Origin: Streptomyces sp. NRRL S-118
GTDB lineage: Bacteria > Actinomycetota > Actinomycetes > Streptomycetales > Streptomycetaceae
Direction: 5' to 3'
Assembly (NCBI RefSeq): GCF_000716335.1
Contig: NZ_JOBL01000174.1
Coordinates: forward strand, 1-45,222
Length of the DNA: 45,222 bases
Part shown: piece by piece, positions 31,101 to 36,677 of the stretch
How positions within the stretch are numbered: the stretch's first letter is position 1
Layout of the letters: each line of letters begins with the position of its first letter
Made by a program: the position numbers and the translations under genes
Notes under the pieces: generated by a model
What the model saw: only the letters and a program-made list of their open reading frames with translations
Told to the model about the DNA's origin: nothing
Databases searched by the model: none

Positions 31101-32839
31101 CGATGACGGCCACCGACCCGAACGGCCACTTCTGGGGCTGGGTCAAGAAGACCGTCAAGAAGGCTGCCAAGAAGGTCAAGAAGGTCGCGAAGTCGGCCTG
31201 GAAGAAGACCAAGAAGGCCGTCAAGAAGGTCGCCAAGGTCGTCAAGAAGGCCGCCAAGCGGATCAAGCGCGCGGTCAAGCGGACCGTCCGGAAGGCGTAC
31301 CGCTCGGTGCGCAAGGCCGTGCGGTACGTGTCCGACAGCGTCAGAAAGGTCAAGAGATACGTCAAGAGGACCTATAAGCGGGTCAAGCACTACGCCCACA
31401 AGGTCGTCAAGAAGGTAAAGAAGGCGGTCCGCAAGGTCGCCAAGGCTGTCAAACACGTCGCCAAGAAGGTGGTGAAGGCAGCCAAGAAGGTCGGCAGAGC
31501 CGTCAAGAAGGCGGCCAAGGCCACAGCCAACTTCGTCAAGCAGCACGCCGCGACCATCGCTTCGGTGGCGGTCGGTGTGGCGGTCTTCGCCGGATGCACG
31601 GCGATCACGGCGGGCGTCGGCGCGATCGGCTGTGCCGCTCTCGCGGGCGCCGCTGCCAACGGCGTGGGTTACATGATGAGCGACGGCCCGAAGACCCTCG
31701 GTGGGTTCGCCACCGCGGTCGGGATCGGCGCAGTGACCGGTGCGCTCGGTGGTGCCGCCGGCGGTGCGGCGTCCGGTGCAGTGGGACGCCTGCTCGCCGG
31801 TGTCGGCGGCAAGACGGCCCAGGGTGCTGCCATGGGTGCAGCAGGCGGTGCCGCGGAAGGCGCGGTCGGATACGGCGTCTCCTGCATCAACAGCGAGGAA
31901 GGCTGCAGTGTCGGTGGTGCGGCGACGGCTACGGCGGTCGGCGCGGCCAGCGGCGGTGTGTTCGGTGCTGCGGCCAGCAAGTTCGGCCGCAAGGGGTGCA
32001 CGCCGCACAGCTTCACCGGTCTCACCGGTGTGCTGATGGCGAACGCCACGGTCAAGCCCATCTCCGAGGTCAAGGTCGGCGACTACGTCCTGACGGCTGA
32101 GCCGGGCAAGAAGGAGAAGGAGAAGCACCGGGTCAAGGCGGTGATCGTCACCAAGACCGACCGTGACTACGTCGATGTCGTCGTCGCCACGAAGTCGGGT
32201 CCGAAGACGATCCAGACCACCAAGCACCACCAGTTCTACGAGATCACCCGCAACTCCTGGACGCAGGCCGGCGACCTCAAGGCCGGCCAGAAGCTCCAGG
32301 ACGGCTCGGGTGGGCCGACGGCGATTGTCGCGGTCAAGGAGTACAAGGCGCAGCGCGTAACGTACGACCTGAGCGTCGAGGGCCTGCACACCTACCACGT
32401 GCTGGCCGGCGACACCACGGTGCTCGTGCACAACGCAGACGAGGCGTGCCCCGTCGTCTTCGCGGTCGACTCCAGGGGCGAGGCCACGAGGCTTCCCGTC
32501 CATGAGATTGACCCCGCTGTACACGGGCCCATGGCTGCGAACCAGCAGCGAGCGGTACAAGCCGGCGCCCCAGCGATCCTGACTCGACGGACCGGAGAGG
32601 CCAACCACCGGAGGAACAGGCGTCACGCCCAGGCCCACGCGCCTCGGCCCCGTCAGTTCGCATCCAACGCGACCTGGGAGGAGTACCCGTTCGCCTCTTC
32701 CTACGAAGGTGGCACGGGAGCGACGCTCACGCTGGCCCCGGGGACAATCAATTCCAGCCATGGAAACTCTCTGAAGGAGTTCTACCGTCAGAACAAGCTC
32801 AAGGACGGCGACAAGTACGTCGTGCGCATCAAAAAATAG
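22148..32839 (+). CDS. secreted RHS/YD-repeat polymorphic toxin with HINT and NucA/NucB-like DNase tip
   Basis: 3563 residues, about 10.7 kb. ATG 22148 has AAAGG 7 nt upstream and gives a Sec signal peptide (Arg-rich start, hydrophobic core, cleavage near residue 45). Domains: a WapA-like DNRLRE region (about 364-550), DUF6531-type RHS opening (about 658-728), YD repeats, three LamG-like jelly rolls (about 901-1131, 1190-1415, 1933-2138) inserted between YD blocks, more YD repeats, RHS core with YSPFGKVLN and NRYAYAAANPMTATDPNGH (about 2888-2995), a Lys-rich helix stretch (about 2997-3137), a Gly/Ala-zipper (about 3138-3283), HINT (3284-3429) and a 134-residue nuclease tip. The YD shell is known to enclose the toxic tip in related proteins. 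Immunity is expected from the SUKH gene 30 nt downstream. The target is likely DNA of competing cells. Confidence 0.95.
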   Translation: MRIRWVRSPRLFPPGPTGRRRVRATAVSVLVSFSFMLTTETAAATGATLPALSMPELSLSGLWEWANKSPLDTPEQEGGTARGKSHQASAEDTSADGGVGRKPGKGKGELDPFKRTVDAEDPATTGKARGTATSFDPATSKRDARKSTATSDYYVNADGSTTIRHYTGRHNFKADDGTWKPIDTRLTEDTDGRLQQRANSLDVEFAPDAADQQLASVDFGSGRSLAYALRGAVKAEPTVAANGTVTYPGVLPDTDVELVPLAEGFKENIVLRSADAANSWVFPLDVKGLAPRIAADGDVEFTDADGKVTATIPHAYMEDSKVDPRSGDAAQSRAVRYELTTVDGEPALRMTADRAWLDDPERVYPVTVDPTVTASNSTYAQNTIAGDHSTETQIKVGSYDAGTNKANSFLQFSSLGTTLRGQKVSAATLNVYALWSSVCDAKPFTVHPITQSWTPSGVTSYPGPAYGSSIGTATGTPGASCTNSDGGADVGVKMPVSLSTSWFTQVATGGANYGLALTAPTTDNLHWKKFHSDNSATATWRPALDLTYAPNTKPQVNAQYPPENFQANTLQPELLVYASDADKWPNASLQYTFEVYDADTESTTPVVTSGATPLTKGSWKIPAGKLKWSKNYTWYVGVSDGYEEVTYSSRFTTAVPQPPVTSGLAQNTDGHEFDPSDGNYTTEDTDAEIPVIGPSLEIDRSYNSLDPRVDGAFGAGWSTVVDMKAAEVRDGAGAIASVVITYPGGEQVAFGRNSDGTFQPPLGRYARLEAVTGGYKLTDKDFTAYAFTQATSKAGVKAISSITDYAGRAETFTYNASNQLTKITNTTSNRSLTLTWQTPAGATAAHVATVATDPSKTGDATTVQTWTYGYTGDQLTKVCPPADATKCTVYGYATGNHYRTTVLDADPFAYWRLGETSGTVAKDSVDSNQGKYNGLYRNVTLGSTSVLAGSTQKTATFNGTTSYVEMPSAPGATPSYMSVSLWFKTTTAGGVLFYYGDKPLSGTDPVGTTTKNTPAVYVGTDGKLRGCLAMSPGCMTTITSTATVTDGQWHNAVLTGVANSQTLYLDGVSQGSLSGTINDWEQPYISLGAGVNTDGWPAMNPNDKLGHYTGQMAEVAIYSEPLDPTVITAQYQAAKRSAGLLNKITTPGGKSQASVTYNTTDDLVTQATDGDGGTWKLNPPTISGSSQVYRSAVMGSAPSGYWRLDDTQGAPQAANEIHTGFGTYNTVTQGVAGPFGTGDATAAQFNGTSSYAEIPFNPWHGSGERAVELWFKTGSPGVILSDQSQPPTGATPTGSWNPLLYVGADGKLHGHWWSVSGSGSTDFGSKAVVNDNQWHHAVLSASGSTQTLYVDGVKQADYSGAAKDQSNTRTFIGAGFGKYWFSSPGDVSFFNGSIAEVAAYAHPLSEDQVEQHWSAYKASSGIAPVRTVKLTDPTNKTLTYVYDAEMGNRLLAAIDTNGKRTTYGYDTGGFLHTVTDANGNRSITGHDVRGNTVSQTSCQDTAAAKCSTEYYTYFPDATTAFPPMDLRNDLMLTERDGRSSGPADNTYLTSYTYDTAGNVTSVTTPPVAGHPNGRTATTTYTTTATVAVGGGNAPAGLMDTVTTPGGKKTTYKYFSNGDLAEVTDANGATKKYTYDNLGRKITETEVTDAQPSGLTTTFTYDKNDQVTTETDPKVTNRVTGAVHQARTTTSFDADGNILEQKIEDLTGGDAARTTTMTYDAYNRMATRTDPGGDTTSFEYDVYGNKVKETDPAGNVNTYTFDGEGRPLTTSLLNYTGDPNNPSAPTTLVQESRAYDPAGRLASITDAMGWVTEYTYTDDGLSASVVRKDPANGKQFVEQANTYDAAGNLIKQVTNDGQTTTTFTVDAADRTTSSVLDPTGVNRSTTVSYDPDDNVVSETERDPATGDVSTTDTTYDDLGNVTGTTVHDGTTAPVARYKLDETTGFSVADSSGANHTGTHGTGMHWNTDRGGSAVFDGNANSYAETDGSVVNTSGSYTVSAWVKLTSTASNYTAVSQDGDYHGGFLLGYVQSANKWAIRIPTRDDASGSLGTQLVYSTAAPVTGQWTHLTSVYDASTAKVSLYVNGALQGSDDVTTPWSANGNLQIGRVKYQGAYSGFWPGGIDDVQVYGEALSASQVSAVHGGTLPAAGSSVRSTTWELDQRGLPVSMTDTNGNTTDYGYDEAGQQTTVTEPVVNAEQNGEAAVAIRPVSMTGYNTFGEATESSDPLGNVTVTAYDAEGQESSTRLPDYTPPGSTTPITATAWNEYNRLGQVTAEVDPLGNRTTYTYTQLGDLASVTEPGGGTTTYTYDTNGDQLSATRPNGAREESTWDYLGNMLTSTDIVRQPTQRAYTAINEYNAPGGELSRTVSPTGVQETYKYNALGETTEVTDGAGQTSKFTYDMDGQLLTATDPDGTSTRNTYDGFGQLVSTSDLDATGTVLRTSSAQYDRAGQPVAMTDYRGHTTRLTYDATGVVTKAVEPVSATESITTTYGYDAAGNRTRFTDGRGNPFLTTYNKWGLPESQIEPSTPSHPDLADRTFTTVYDANGRVKEMRAPGGVVVSHEYDAKGRLTRQAGTGAEATTVDHTYAYDADDRITAVAGSGEDKNTFTYDDRGLLLTASGPSGSSSFAWNGDGAMTTRTDAAGTSTYGYDTAGRLKTVNDGATGTTMTYGYDVNSKVTSVDYGAGKSKREFSYDALEQITSDKLTSPTGKVLSSITYGWDENGNMTSKTTTGVTGASTNTYTYDWANRLTSWNNGSTTEVYGYDASGNRTRVGGDTYTYDARNRLTSDGHNTYTYTARGTMRSITAEDGTQTSIKADAFNRVINEGDRTYAYDGLDRVLSASDADSGPVFSFQYSGVGNDVASDGSATYSRDADGSLLSVKATGMAAVLALTDVHDDVIGQFTAAGEALTGSTTYSPFGKVLNTQGMVGNLGYQSGWTDPQTAKVNMAARWYSPQTGQFNSRDTWDLDPLPQSIEGNRYAYAAANPMTATDPNGHFWGWVKKTVKKAAKKVKKVAKSAWKKTKKAVKKVAKVVKKAAKRIKRAVKRTVRKAYRSVRKAVRYVSDSVRKVKRYVKRTYKRVKHYAHKVVKKVKKAVRKVAKAVKHVAKKVVKAAKKVGRAVKKAAKATANFVKQHAATIASVAVGVAVFAGCTAITAGVGAIGCAALAGAAANGVGYMMSDGPKTLGGFATAVGIGAVTGALGGAAGGAASGAVGRLLAGVGGKTAQGAAMGAAGGAAEGAVGYGVSCINSEEGCSVGGAATATAVGAASGGVFGAAASKFGRKGCTPHSFTGLTGVLMANATVKPISEVKVGDYVLTAEPGKKEKEKHRVKAVIVTKTDRDYVDVVVATKSGPKTIQTTKHHQFYEITRNSWTQAGDLKAGQKLQDGSGGPTAIVAVKEYKAQRVTYDLSVEGLHTYHVLAGDTTVLVHNADEACPVVFAVDSRGEATRLPVHEIDPAVHGPMAANQQRAVQAGAPAILTRRTGEANHRRNRRHAQAHAPRPRQFASNATWEEYPFASSYEGGTGATLTLAPGTINSSHGNSLKEFYRQNKLKDGDKYVVRIKK
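31137..31560 (+). other. Lys-rich histone-H1-like amphipathic segment of the RHS toxin
   Basis: About 140 residues built of repeats such as WVKKTVKKAAKKVKKVAKSA, dominated by Lys, Val and Ala in an i, i+3/i+4 pattern, giving long cationic amphipathic helices. A Gly/Ala-rich hydrophobic stretch follows (to about 31996). Cationic helix plus glycine zipper next to the tip suggests a membrane-passage or DNA-binding role; that is inference. Confidence 0.75.
31997..32434 (+). other. HINT autoprotease domain of the RHS toxin
   Basis: It starts with Cys3284 (GCTPHSFTG), has VKPISEVKVGDYVLT, the block TIQTTKHHQFYEIT with the TxxH-type motif, LKAGQKLQD, YDLSVEGLHTYHV and ends VLVHN with His3428-Asn3429. 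These are the pretoxin-HINT landmarks. The next residue is Ala, not Cys/Ser/Thr, so cleavage without splicing after Asn is expected, freeing the last 134 residues. Confidence 0.88.
32435..32836 (+). other. C-terminal toxin domain, NucA/NucB-like DNase
   Basis: 134 residues after the HINT Asn. The stretch WEEYPFASSYEGG (residues 3510-3522) matches the DEYPFA..EGG signature of NucA/NucB sporulation-type DNases, and an upstream NHRRNRR resembles the Asn-Arg-Arg helix of that family. The end, YRQNKLKDGDKYVVRI, also fits the family. G+C falls to about 50% here, below the rest of the gene. Deoxyribonuclease activity is inferred from the motif. Confidence 0.75.
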
Positions 32840-32869
32840 AACCCGGTAAACAGAAAGGAAGATGAACCT

Positions 32870-33418
32870 GTGCTCTCGGAATCTATCGAAAGCCTTTGGC
32901 AGGAGGCGGAGCGCCTGAACCGCCCCGTTGCCTCACTCCGCGTCCCGGGTGTCGGCCCCGATGAGGTGGCCAATGCCTTCGGCGGGCCGGTACCCGGTGA
33001 TGTCGCGGAGTGGTTCGGCTGGAGCAACGGCGTCCAATGGCAGCCAAACCAGAAACAGGACGACGCCGCGCTGATTCCGGGGTACGAGCCCCTCTCCGTG
33101 CAGGATGCTGCCGCGGTCAAGGCGTCGTACGGGAGCGAGGATCCCCTCCTCGGGGAGAGATGGTTCCCGCTCCTCGGCACCGGCGGTGGTGACTTCTACG
33201 CAGCCGTGGAAGAAGACTCGTCCACGTCACCGCATGTCGTCAGTGTCATGATCGGCGAAGACTCGAGACCGGCTTACGGCAGCATTGAGGAGATGGTGAC
33301 CGCATTCCGGGACTTCTACCGATCCGGAGTGTTCTTCGTTGCCGCTGACGGAACTCTGGACGCGGATGACGATCTGTGGATCGCCACCGAGACCGGTTCT
33401 CGCCCGGACAGTGTCTGA
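32870..33418 (+). CDS. SUKH (SMI1/KNR4) immunity protein, cognate candidate
   Basis: 182 residues from GTG 32870, with AAAGGA 10 nt upstream. It shows the SUKH-1 pattern: LWQEAERLNRP start, PGVGPDEVANAFGGPVPGDV, EWFGWSNGV (the Trp/Gly turn of the family), PGYEPLSV, then WFPLLGTGGGDFYA and a C-terminal helix AFRDFY. SUKH proteins neutralise many nuclease toxins by direct binding. It starts 30 nt after the toxin stop codon on the same strand, so it is probably the specific inhibitor of the NucA/NucB tip. It is a close paralogue of the first half of the 36678-37646 product but has lower G+C. A strong terminator follows. Confidence 0.9.
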   Translation: MLSESIESLWQEAERLNRPVASLRVPGVGPDEVANAFGGPVPGDVAEWFGWSNGVQWQPNQKQDDAALIPGYEPLSVQDAAAVKASYGSEDPLLGERWFPLLGTGGGDFYAAVEEDSSTSPHVVSVMIGEDSRPAYGSIEEMVTAFRDFYRSGVFFVAADGTLDADDDLWIATETGSRPDSV

Positions 33419-33439
33419 TCGTCCGAGGCGGTGACAGCC

Positions 33440-33476
33440 TGAAGCCCCGGCCGGGCTCCATCCGGCCGGGGCTTCA
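33440..33476 (+). terminator. terminator of the toxin-immunity unit
   Basis: Perfect 15-bp stem starting TGAAGCCCCGGCCGG, 7-nt loop, right arm 33462-33476 followed by GCTTT. It ends the toxin-immunity transcript 21 nt after the SUKH stop codon. Confidence 0.85.
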
Positions 33477-33554
33477 GCTTTGACGGATTGTGCGCGTCTG
33501 TACGGAACTACTCGCAGTTGCCCGGTGCATCGAGGCGCTCGCTGTCATTGGTGC

Positions 33555-33560
33555 GACAAT
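33555..33560 (+). promoter_or_regulatory. -10 box of leaderless type
   Basis: GACAAT stands 7 nt before ATG 33568, and no ribosome site is visible in that gap. It fits a leaderless transcript starting at the ATG, after the terminator of the toxin-immunity unit. Confidence 0.45.
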
Positions 33561-33567
33561 CGCCCGC

Positions 33568-33948
33568 ATGGCAACACCAGTGCTGCGCATGATCACGGCG
33601 GCCGGCGAGTCCCGCGACGAACCATCATGGGAAACCTTGGCCGATGCGCTCAGCGAGATGAACACGCGGTACCGCTTCGTCATTCTTGAGCGGCTCGACC
33701 GTGAACCAGCGGATCAGCACTACATGCAGGTCTACATGAACGACGACCACAGTTGTCAGGTCGAGTACCGCGAAGGTTCGGCGGATCGTCATTTCCAGGC
33801 CCAGGTCCCGGCGCCGCCGGAGGTGGAGCGGTACCAAGGCATCGCGACCCTGATGAACGACTGGGGCCACGATCGTCCCGGGTGGCGCAGCGCCGTGGAC
33901 TGGCAGCCGAAGCCGGTGGCACCTGCGAACCAGTCAGGCGCGCGATGA
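33568..33948 (+). CDS. small unknown protein in the immunity array
   Basis: 126 residues, acidic, no signal or membrane segment. It contains RYRFVILERLDREPADQHYMQ-like beta strands, the strand VYMNDDHSCQVEYREGS and a Trp-containing end (LMNDWGHDRPGWRSAVDWQP). The position between immunity genes and the small alpha/beta make-up suggest an immunity protein, and the strand pattern is reminiscent of Imm1-type proteins, but I cannot assign a family. ATG 33568 is chosen because of the GACAAT box; the frame is open 78 nt further upstream. Its stop overlaps the next gene by 4 nt (ATGA). Confidence 0.65.
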   Translation: MATPVLRMITAAGESRDEPSWETLADALSEMNTRYRFVILERLDREPADQHYMQVYMNDDHSCQVEYREGSADRHFQAQVPAPPEVERYQGIATLMNDWGHDRPGWRSAVDWQPKPVAPANQSGAR

Positions 33949-34786
33949 CCCGCACCACCCCCGCTCGCCCCGTCGACATCGTTGCCGTCTTCCCTGAGCT
34001 GGCCGCCCACCGCCGCACGGCGACCCGTCTGCATCCCAGGCCTGGGGCCCAGGGGCCGCAGGGGAGCACCGTGGGCGGGCCCCTCCTCTGGCCGGCGGAC
34101 GAGCAGTGGCCGATGTGCACGCAGCCGCACCGGCGGCAAATGGCCCCCTGGCCCAGCTGTACCGCCGGGACGTGCCCGACCTCGCCGGCCCGGCCAACCA
34201 CGACCTGCTCCAGGTGCTGTGGTGCCCCTTCGACGCTCACGACGGTCGGCACGAGCCCGCCGTCGAACTGCGCTGGCGTCGCTCCGCCGATGTCGCGGAC
34301 GTACTGACCGACCAGCCCGAGCCCGACGTCGTGGGCTCGGAGGGGTACGTGCCCGTGGCGTGTGCGCTCGATCCGGAACAGGTCGTCGAGCACCAGGACA
34401 TCGAGGCGCTGCCGCAGGACCTGCGCGAGCGCATCGACGCCTGGGAGGGTGACGAGGACGACCTGGACGAGGACGCCGTCCTCTACCGGTCCGACCTGTC
34501 GACGGCACCGGGATGGAAGGCGGGCGGGTTCGCCCGGTGGCACGGGGCCGGCCCGGCAAGGATGACATGCGACTGCGGCCGCGAAATGGACCTGATTCTG
34601 ACCGTCGCGAGCCAGGAGTGGGACAACGGCAGCCGCAGATGGATTCCCCTGGAGGGCCGGCCGACGGCGGACGCCATGGACGCCAACATCCCGACCCAGG
34701 TGACCGTCGGCCGCTGGGGCTCCATGCAGGTCTTCGCCTGTCCGGCGGACGCCTCGCACCCGCCGCGGCTGAGCTTCCGGGGCTGA
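33945..34786 (+). pseudogene. DUF1963/YwqG-like gene broken by a -1 frameshift
   Basis: From ATG 33945 the product reads VDIVAVFPELAAHRRTATRL, then GGPLLWPADEQWPMC, a typical start of this family, but becomes nonsense after about nt 34140. The coherent continuation is in another frame from about 34145 to 34786: LAQLYRRDVPDLAGPANHDL, LQVLWCPFDAHDGRHEPAVE and, at the end, MDLILTVASQEWDNGSRRW. One extra C in the C5 run at 34144-34148 would join them as ATG GCC CCC CTG GCC CAG. The joined protein would be about 280 residues. It may be a true mutation, a sequencing error in a homopolymer or, less likely, programmed slippage. The start overlaps the preceding gene's stop (ATGA), so they were co-translated. 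The function is unknown; the setting suggests immunity. Confidence 0.65.
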
Positions 34787-34818
34787 GTGAAAACCCCTGC
34801 GGTGCTAAACCAGGGGGC

Positions 34819-35193
34819 ATGGCGCAGTTCTTGGTGTTCGTGGACGGTGAGGCCGCCGGATGGCGGGTCGATCGCGACGCGCTGGCCGAGGCGATCCGCT
34901 GCCGATGGGCGGACGTCGAGATCGACGCGACGCGTCACGATGAGATGCGCAGCTTCGGCTGGCGCTTCGAGACGGAGGACGGGCCCGGCGAGGCGTACCT
35001 GCACGAGGAAGGCACCTGCCTCTCCATGGACGTCCCGGACGAGGACGCCGTGTGGTTGGCGGTCGTCTTCCGCCGGCTCGCCCCGGCGGGGCTCGGCCTG
35101 GTCTTCTGCGATGCGGGGTACCACGTTCAGGTGCCGCTCCGGCAGGACACCTCGGAGGCGGAACTGAGGGACCTGCTGGACGCCGCCGGGTGA
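34819..35193 (+). CDS. small unknown protein in the immunity array
   Basis: 124 residues from ATG 34819. It opens MAQFLVFVDGEAAGWRVDRD, has FGWRFETEDGPGEAYLHEEG in the middle and ends with an alternating strand/helix segment (GLGLVFCDAGYHVQVPL then SEAELRDLLDAAG). The pattern is a compact alpha/beta fold with no Cys cluster, membrane helix or catalytic motif. Similar short proteins are frequent in streptomycete immunity arrays, but I recognise no named family. TAAACC 7 nt before the ATG could be a weak leaderless-type -10; GGGGG immediately before the start is too close for a normal ribosome site. Confidence 0.65.
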   Translation: MAQFLVFVDGEAAGWRVDRDALAEAIRCRWADVEIDATRHDEMRSFGWRFETEDGPGEAYLHEEGTCLSMDVPDEDAVWLAVVFRRLAPAGLGLVFCDAGYHVQVPLRQDTSEAELRDLLDAAG

Positions 35194-35226
35194 TACCCCA
35201 GGACCAGTGCCGCACCTGCCCGGTCC

Positions 35227-35232
35227 TACAGT
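35227..35232 (+). promoter_or_regulatory. -10 box TACAGT, leaderless type (copy 1)
   Basis: TACAGT, six nt, then GTG 35239. The 19-nt string CCTACAGTGGCCCGGTGCC at 35225-35243 is identical to the one at 36664-36682 before the SUKH fusion gene, start codon included. Confidence 0.6.
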
Positions 35233-35238
35233 GGCCCG

Positions 35239-36012
35239 GTGCCAGACGAACCCTCCCGCATGGCCGCCACCGCCCACCGCCTCATGGACGCCGCGATCGA
35301 AGGCGACCCGGCGGCCGCCGAAGCGCTCCGCGAGGCCCTGCCCTCCCTGAGGAGCGCCGCCGAGGCCGGTGACCTGGAGGCACAGGAGGTGCTCGGGGGC
35401 GTGCTCCTCGAATGGGAGGAGAACCCCGCGGAGGCCGCGCCCTGGTTCCGGCGAGCCGCCGAGCGCGGCAGCGCCGTGGGCAAGCGGAGCCTGGCGTACC
35501 TGTACGTCAACGGACTCGGGGTCGAGCAGGACGCCGCGGCGGCCGAGCGGCTGTTCCGGGAGGCGGCCGACGCCGGGGACGCGTACGCGCAGTTCAACCT
35601 GGCGCAGATGTGGTGGGGCGAGCGCGACCCGCAGGCCGTGGCCGCGCTCCTGCGAGCCGCCGCGGAGGGCGGCGTCACCGACGCGTACGTCGTCCTCGGC
35701 GACCTCCTCGGGGCCATGGGCCAGGACACCGAGGCGCTCGACTGCTACCTCACGGCCGCCCGGGCCGGGGACGACCGGGGCATGTACGTCGCCGCCTGCT
35801 GGTACCGCGACGGCCGGGCGGGGCGGCGGGACACGGTCGAAGCCCTGCGGTGGTTCTTCGCGATGATCGAGGCCGGCAACGCCGACGGCCTCCACGAGGC
35901 GATCACCATGGCGCGTGGCATGACCGACGAGGAGATCCGCCGGGCCGGCGAACTGGCGGGGCAGCCCGGGTCGGCGGAAGCCATGGTGGACACCGTCTGG
36001 AAGTACCGCTGA
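35239..36012 (+). CDS. Sel1-like/TPR repeat protein
   Basis: 257 residues with at least five Sel1-like repeats of about 36 residues, for example AAPWFRRAAERGSAVGKRSL, AYLYVNGLGVEQDAAAAERL and AAERLFREAADAGDAYAQFN, each showing the A..LG.LY..G pattern. They form a right-handed helical scaffold for protein contacts. No signal peptide or membrane helix is present, so it is cytoplasmic. Its GTG start follows TACAGT by six nt. Sel1-like proteins occur often in immunity loci of polymorphic toxins, so an accessory or immunity role is plausible; a general regulatory role is equally possible. Confidence 0.85.
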   Translation: MPDEPSRMAATAHRLMDAAIEGDPAAAEALREALPSLRSAAEAGDLEAQEVLGGVLLEWEENPAEAAPWFRRAAERGSAVGKRSLAYLYVNGLGVEQDAAAAERLFREAADAGDAYAQFNLAQMWWGERDPQAVAALLRAAAEGGVTDAYVVLGDLLGAMGQDTEALDCYLTAARAGDDRGMYVAACWYRDGRAGRRDTVEALRWFFAMIEAGNADGLHEAITMARGMTDEEIRRAGELAGQPGSAEAMVDTVWKYR

Positions 36013-36051
36013 CATGGCACGGCGCGCAGGCCGGTGGTGCGTGGAGGCGTG

Positions 36052-36654
36052 GTGAGGTTCCTCAGGCGCAAGGCGCACCCCGAGGACCAGCCGGTCAGGA
36101 TCCAGCGGGCGCGGGTCGCGGTCGCCAGGTTCGCGCCCGTCGTCGGCTCCGGGCTCTCCCCGGAGTGGGATGCGACCGTGGCCGGGCGCCCCGGTGCGGA
36201 GGCGCTCCACCGGGAGCTGGCCCGCCTGGCCGACCCGGGGGCCACGGCCCGTATCGCGGAGCTGGAGCGGCTGCTGAAGGCCCTAGGGGACCTGCTGGAC
36301 CTCTTCGGCGAGGAGCCGATGGGGCACGCCTACTACCCGTACAAGGCGGCGGAGCTCATCGAGCTGTACTGCCGGAGCGCCACGGGAGATCTGCCCGATG
36401 AGGCTCCGGTGCCGCTGACGGAATGGGCGGAGCGGTACGCCGGGCATGTCGACCGGCAGCTCGCGGAGAGTGGGGTCGACCTGGGTCGACCCCAGTACTT
36501 CACGGCTCTGGAAGCCGGTACGGCATCGGAGGAGAGGGCGCTCACCGGGCACGACGACGCGTACTTCCGGGAGCTGCTCGGCAGCGCCCGCGTCGCCGGT
36601 GCGCAGTACGTCCGCGCGCTGGCCGCCGCCCTCGGGGGCCGGGCCGCGGAGTGA
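36052..36654 (+). CDS. unknown helical protein
   Basis: 200 residues from GTG 36052, chosen because GGAGG ends 4 nt upstream; a GTG at 36034 is the alternative. It is mostly helical and charged: HRELARLADPGATARIAELE, LLKALGDLLDLFGEEP, GHAYYPYKAAELIELYCRSA and a C-terminal helix VAGAQYVRALAAALGG. No domain is recognised. It starts 39 nt after the Sel1 gene and ends 23 nt before the SUKH fusion gene, so it may share transcripts with the former. The location suggests part of the immunity array, but this is only context. Confidence 0.65.
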   Translation: MRFLRRKAHPEDQPVRIQRARVAVARFAPVVGSGLSPEWDATVAGRPGAEALHRELARLADPGATARIAELERLLKALGDLLDLFGEEPMGHAYYPYKAAELIELYCRSATGDLPDEAPVPLTEWAERYAGHVDRQLAESGVDLGRPQYFTALEAGTASEERALTGHDDAYFRELLGSARVAGAQYVRALAAALGGRAAE

Positions 36655-36665
36655 GGTGGCGTGCC

Positions 36666-36671
36666 TACAGT
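36666..36671 (+). promoter_or_regulatory. -10 box TACAGT, leaderless type (copy 2)
   Basis: TACAGT, six nt, then GTG 36678; identical over 19 nt to the sequence before the Sel1 gene. It lies just after the stop codon of the preceding gene, so this gene probably has its own promoter. Confidence 0.6.
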
Positions 36672-36677
36672 GGCCCG

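Noticed and set aside
36423..36677. Earlier start for the SUKH fusion, overlapping the preceding gene.
   Set aside because: The paralogous SUKH protein begins just after GTG 36678, and a leaderless -10 box stands 6 nt before that codon.
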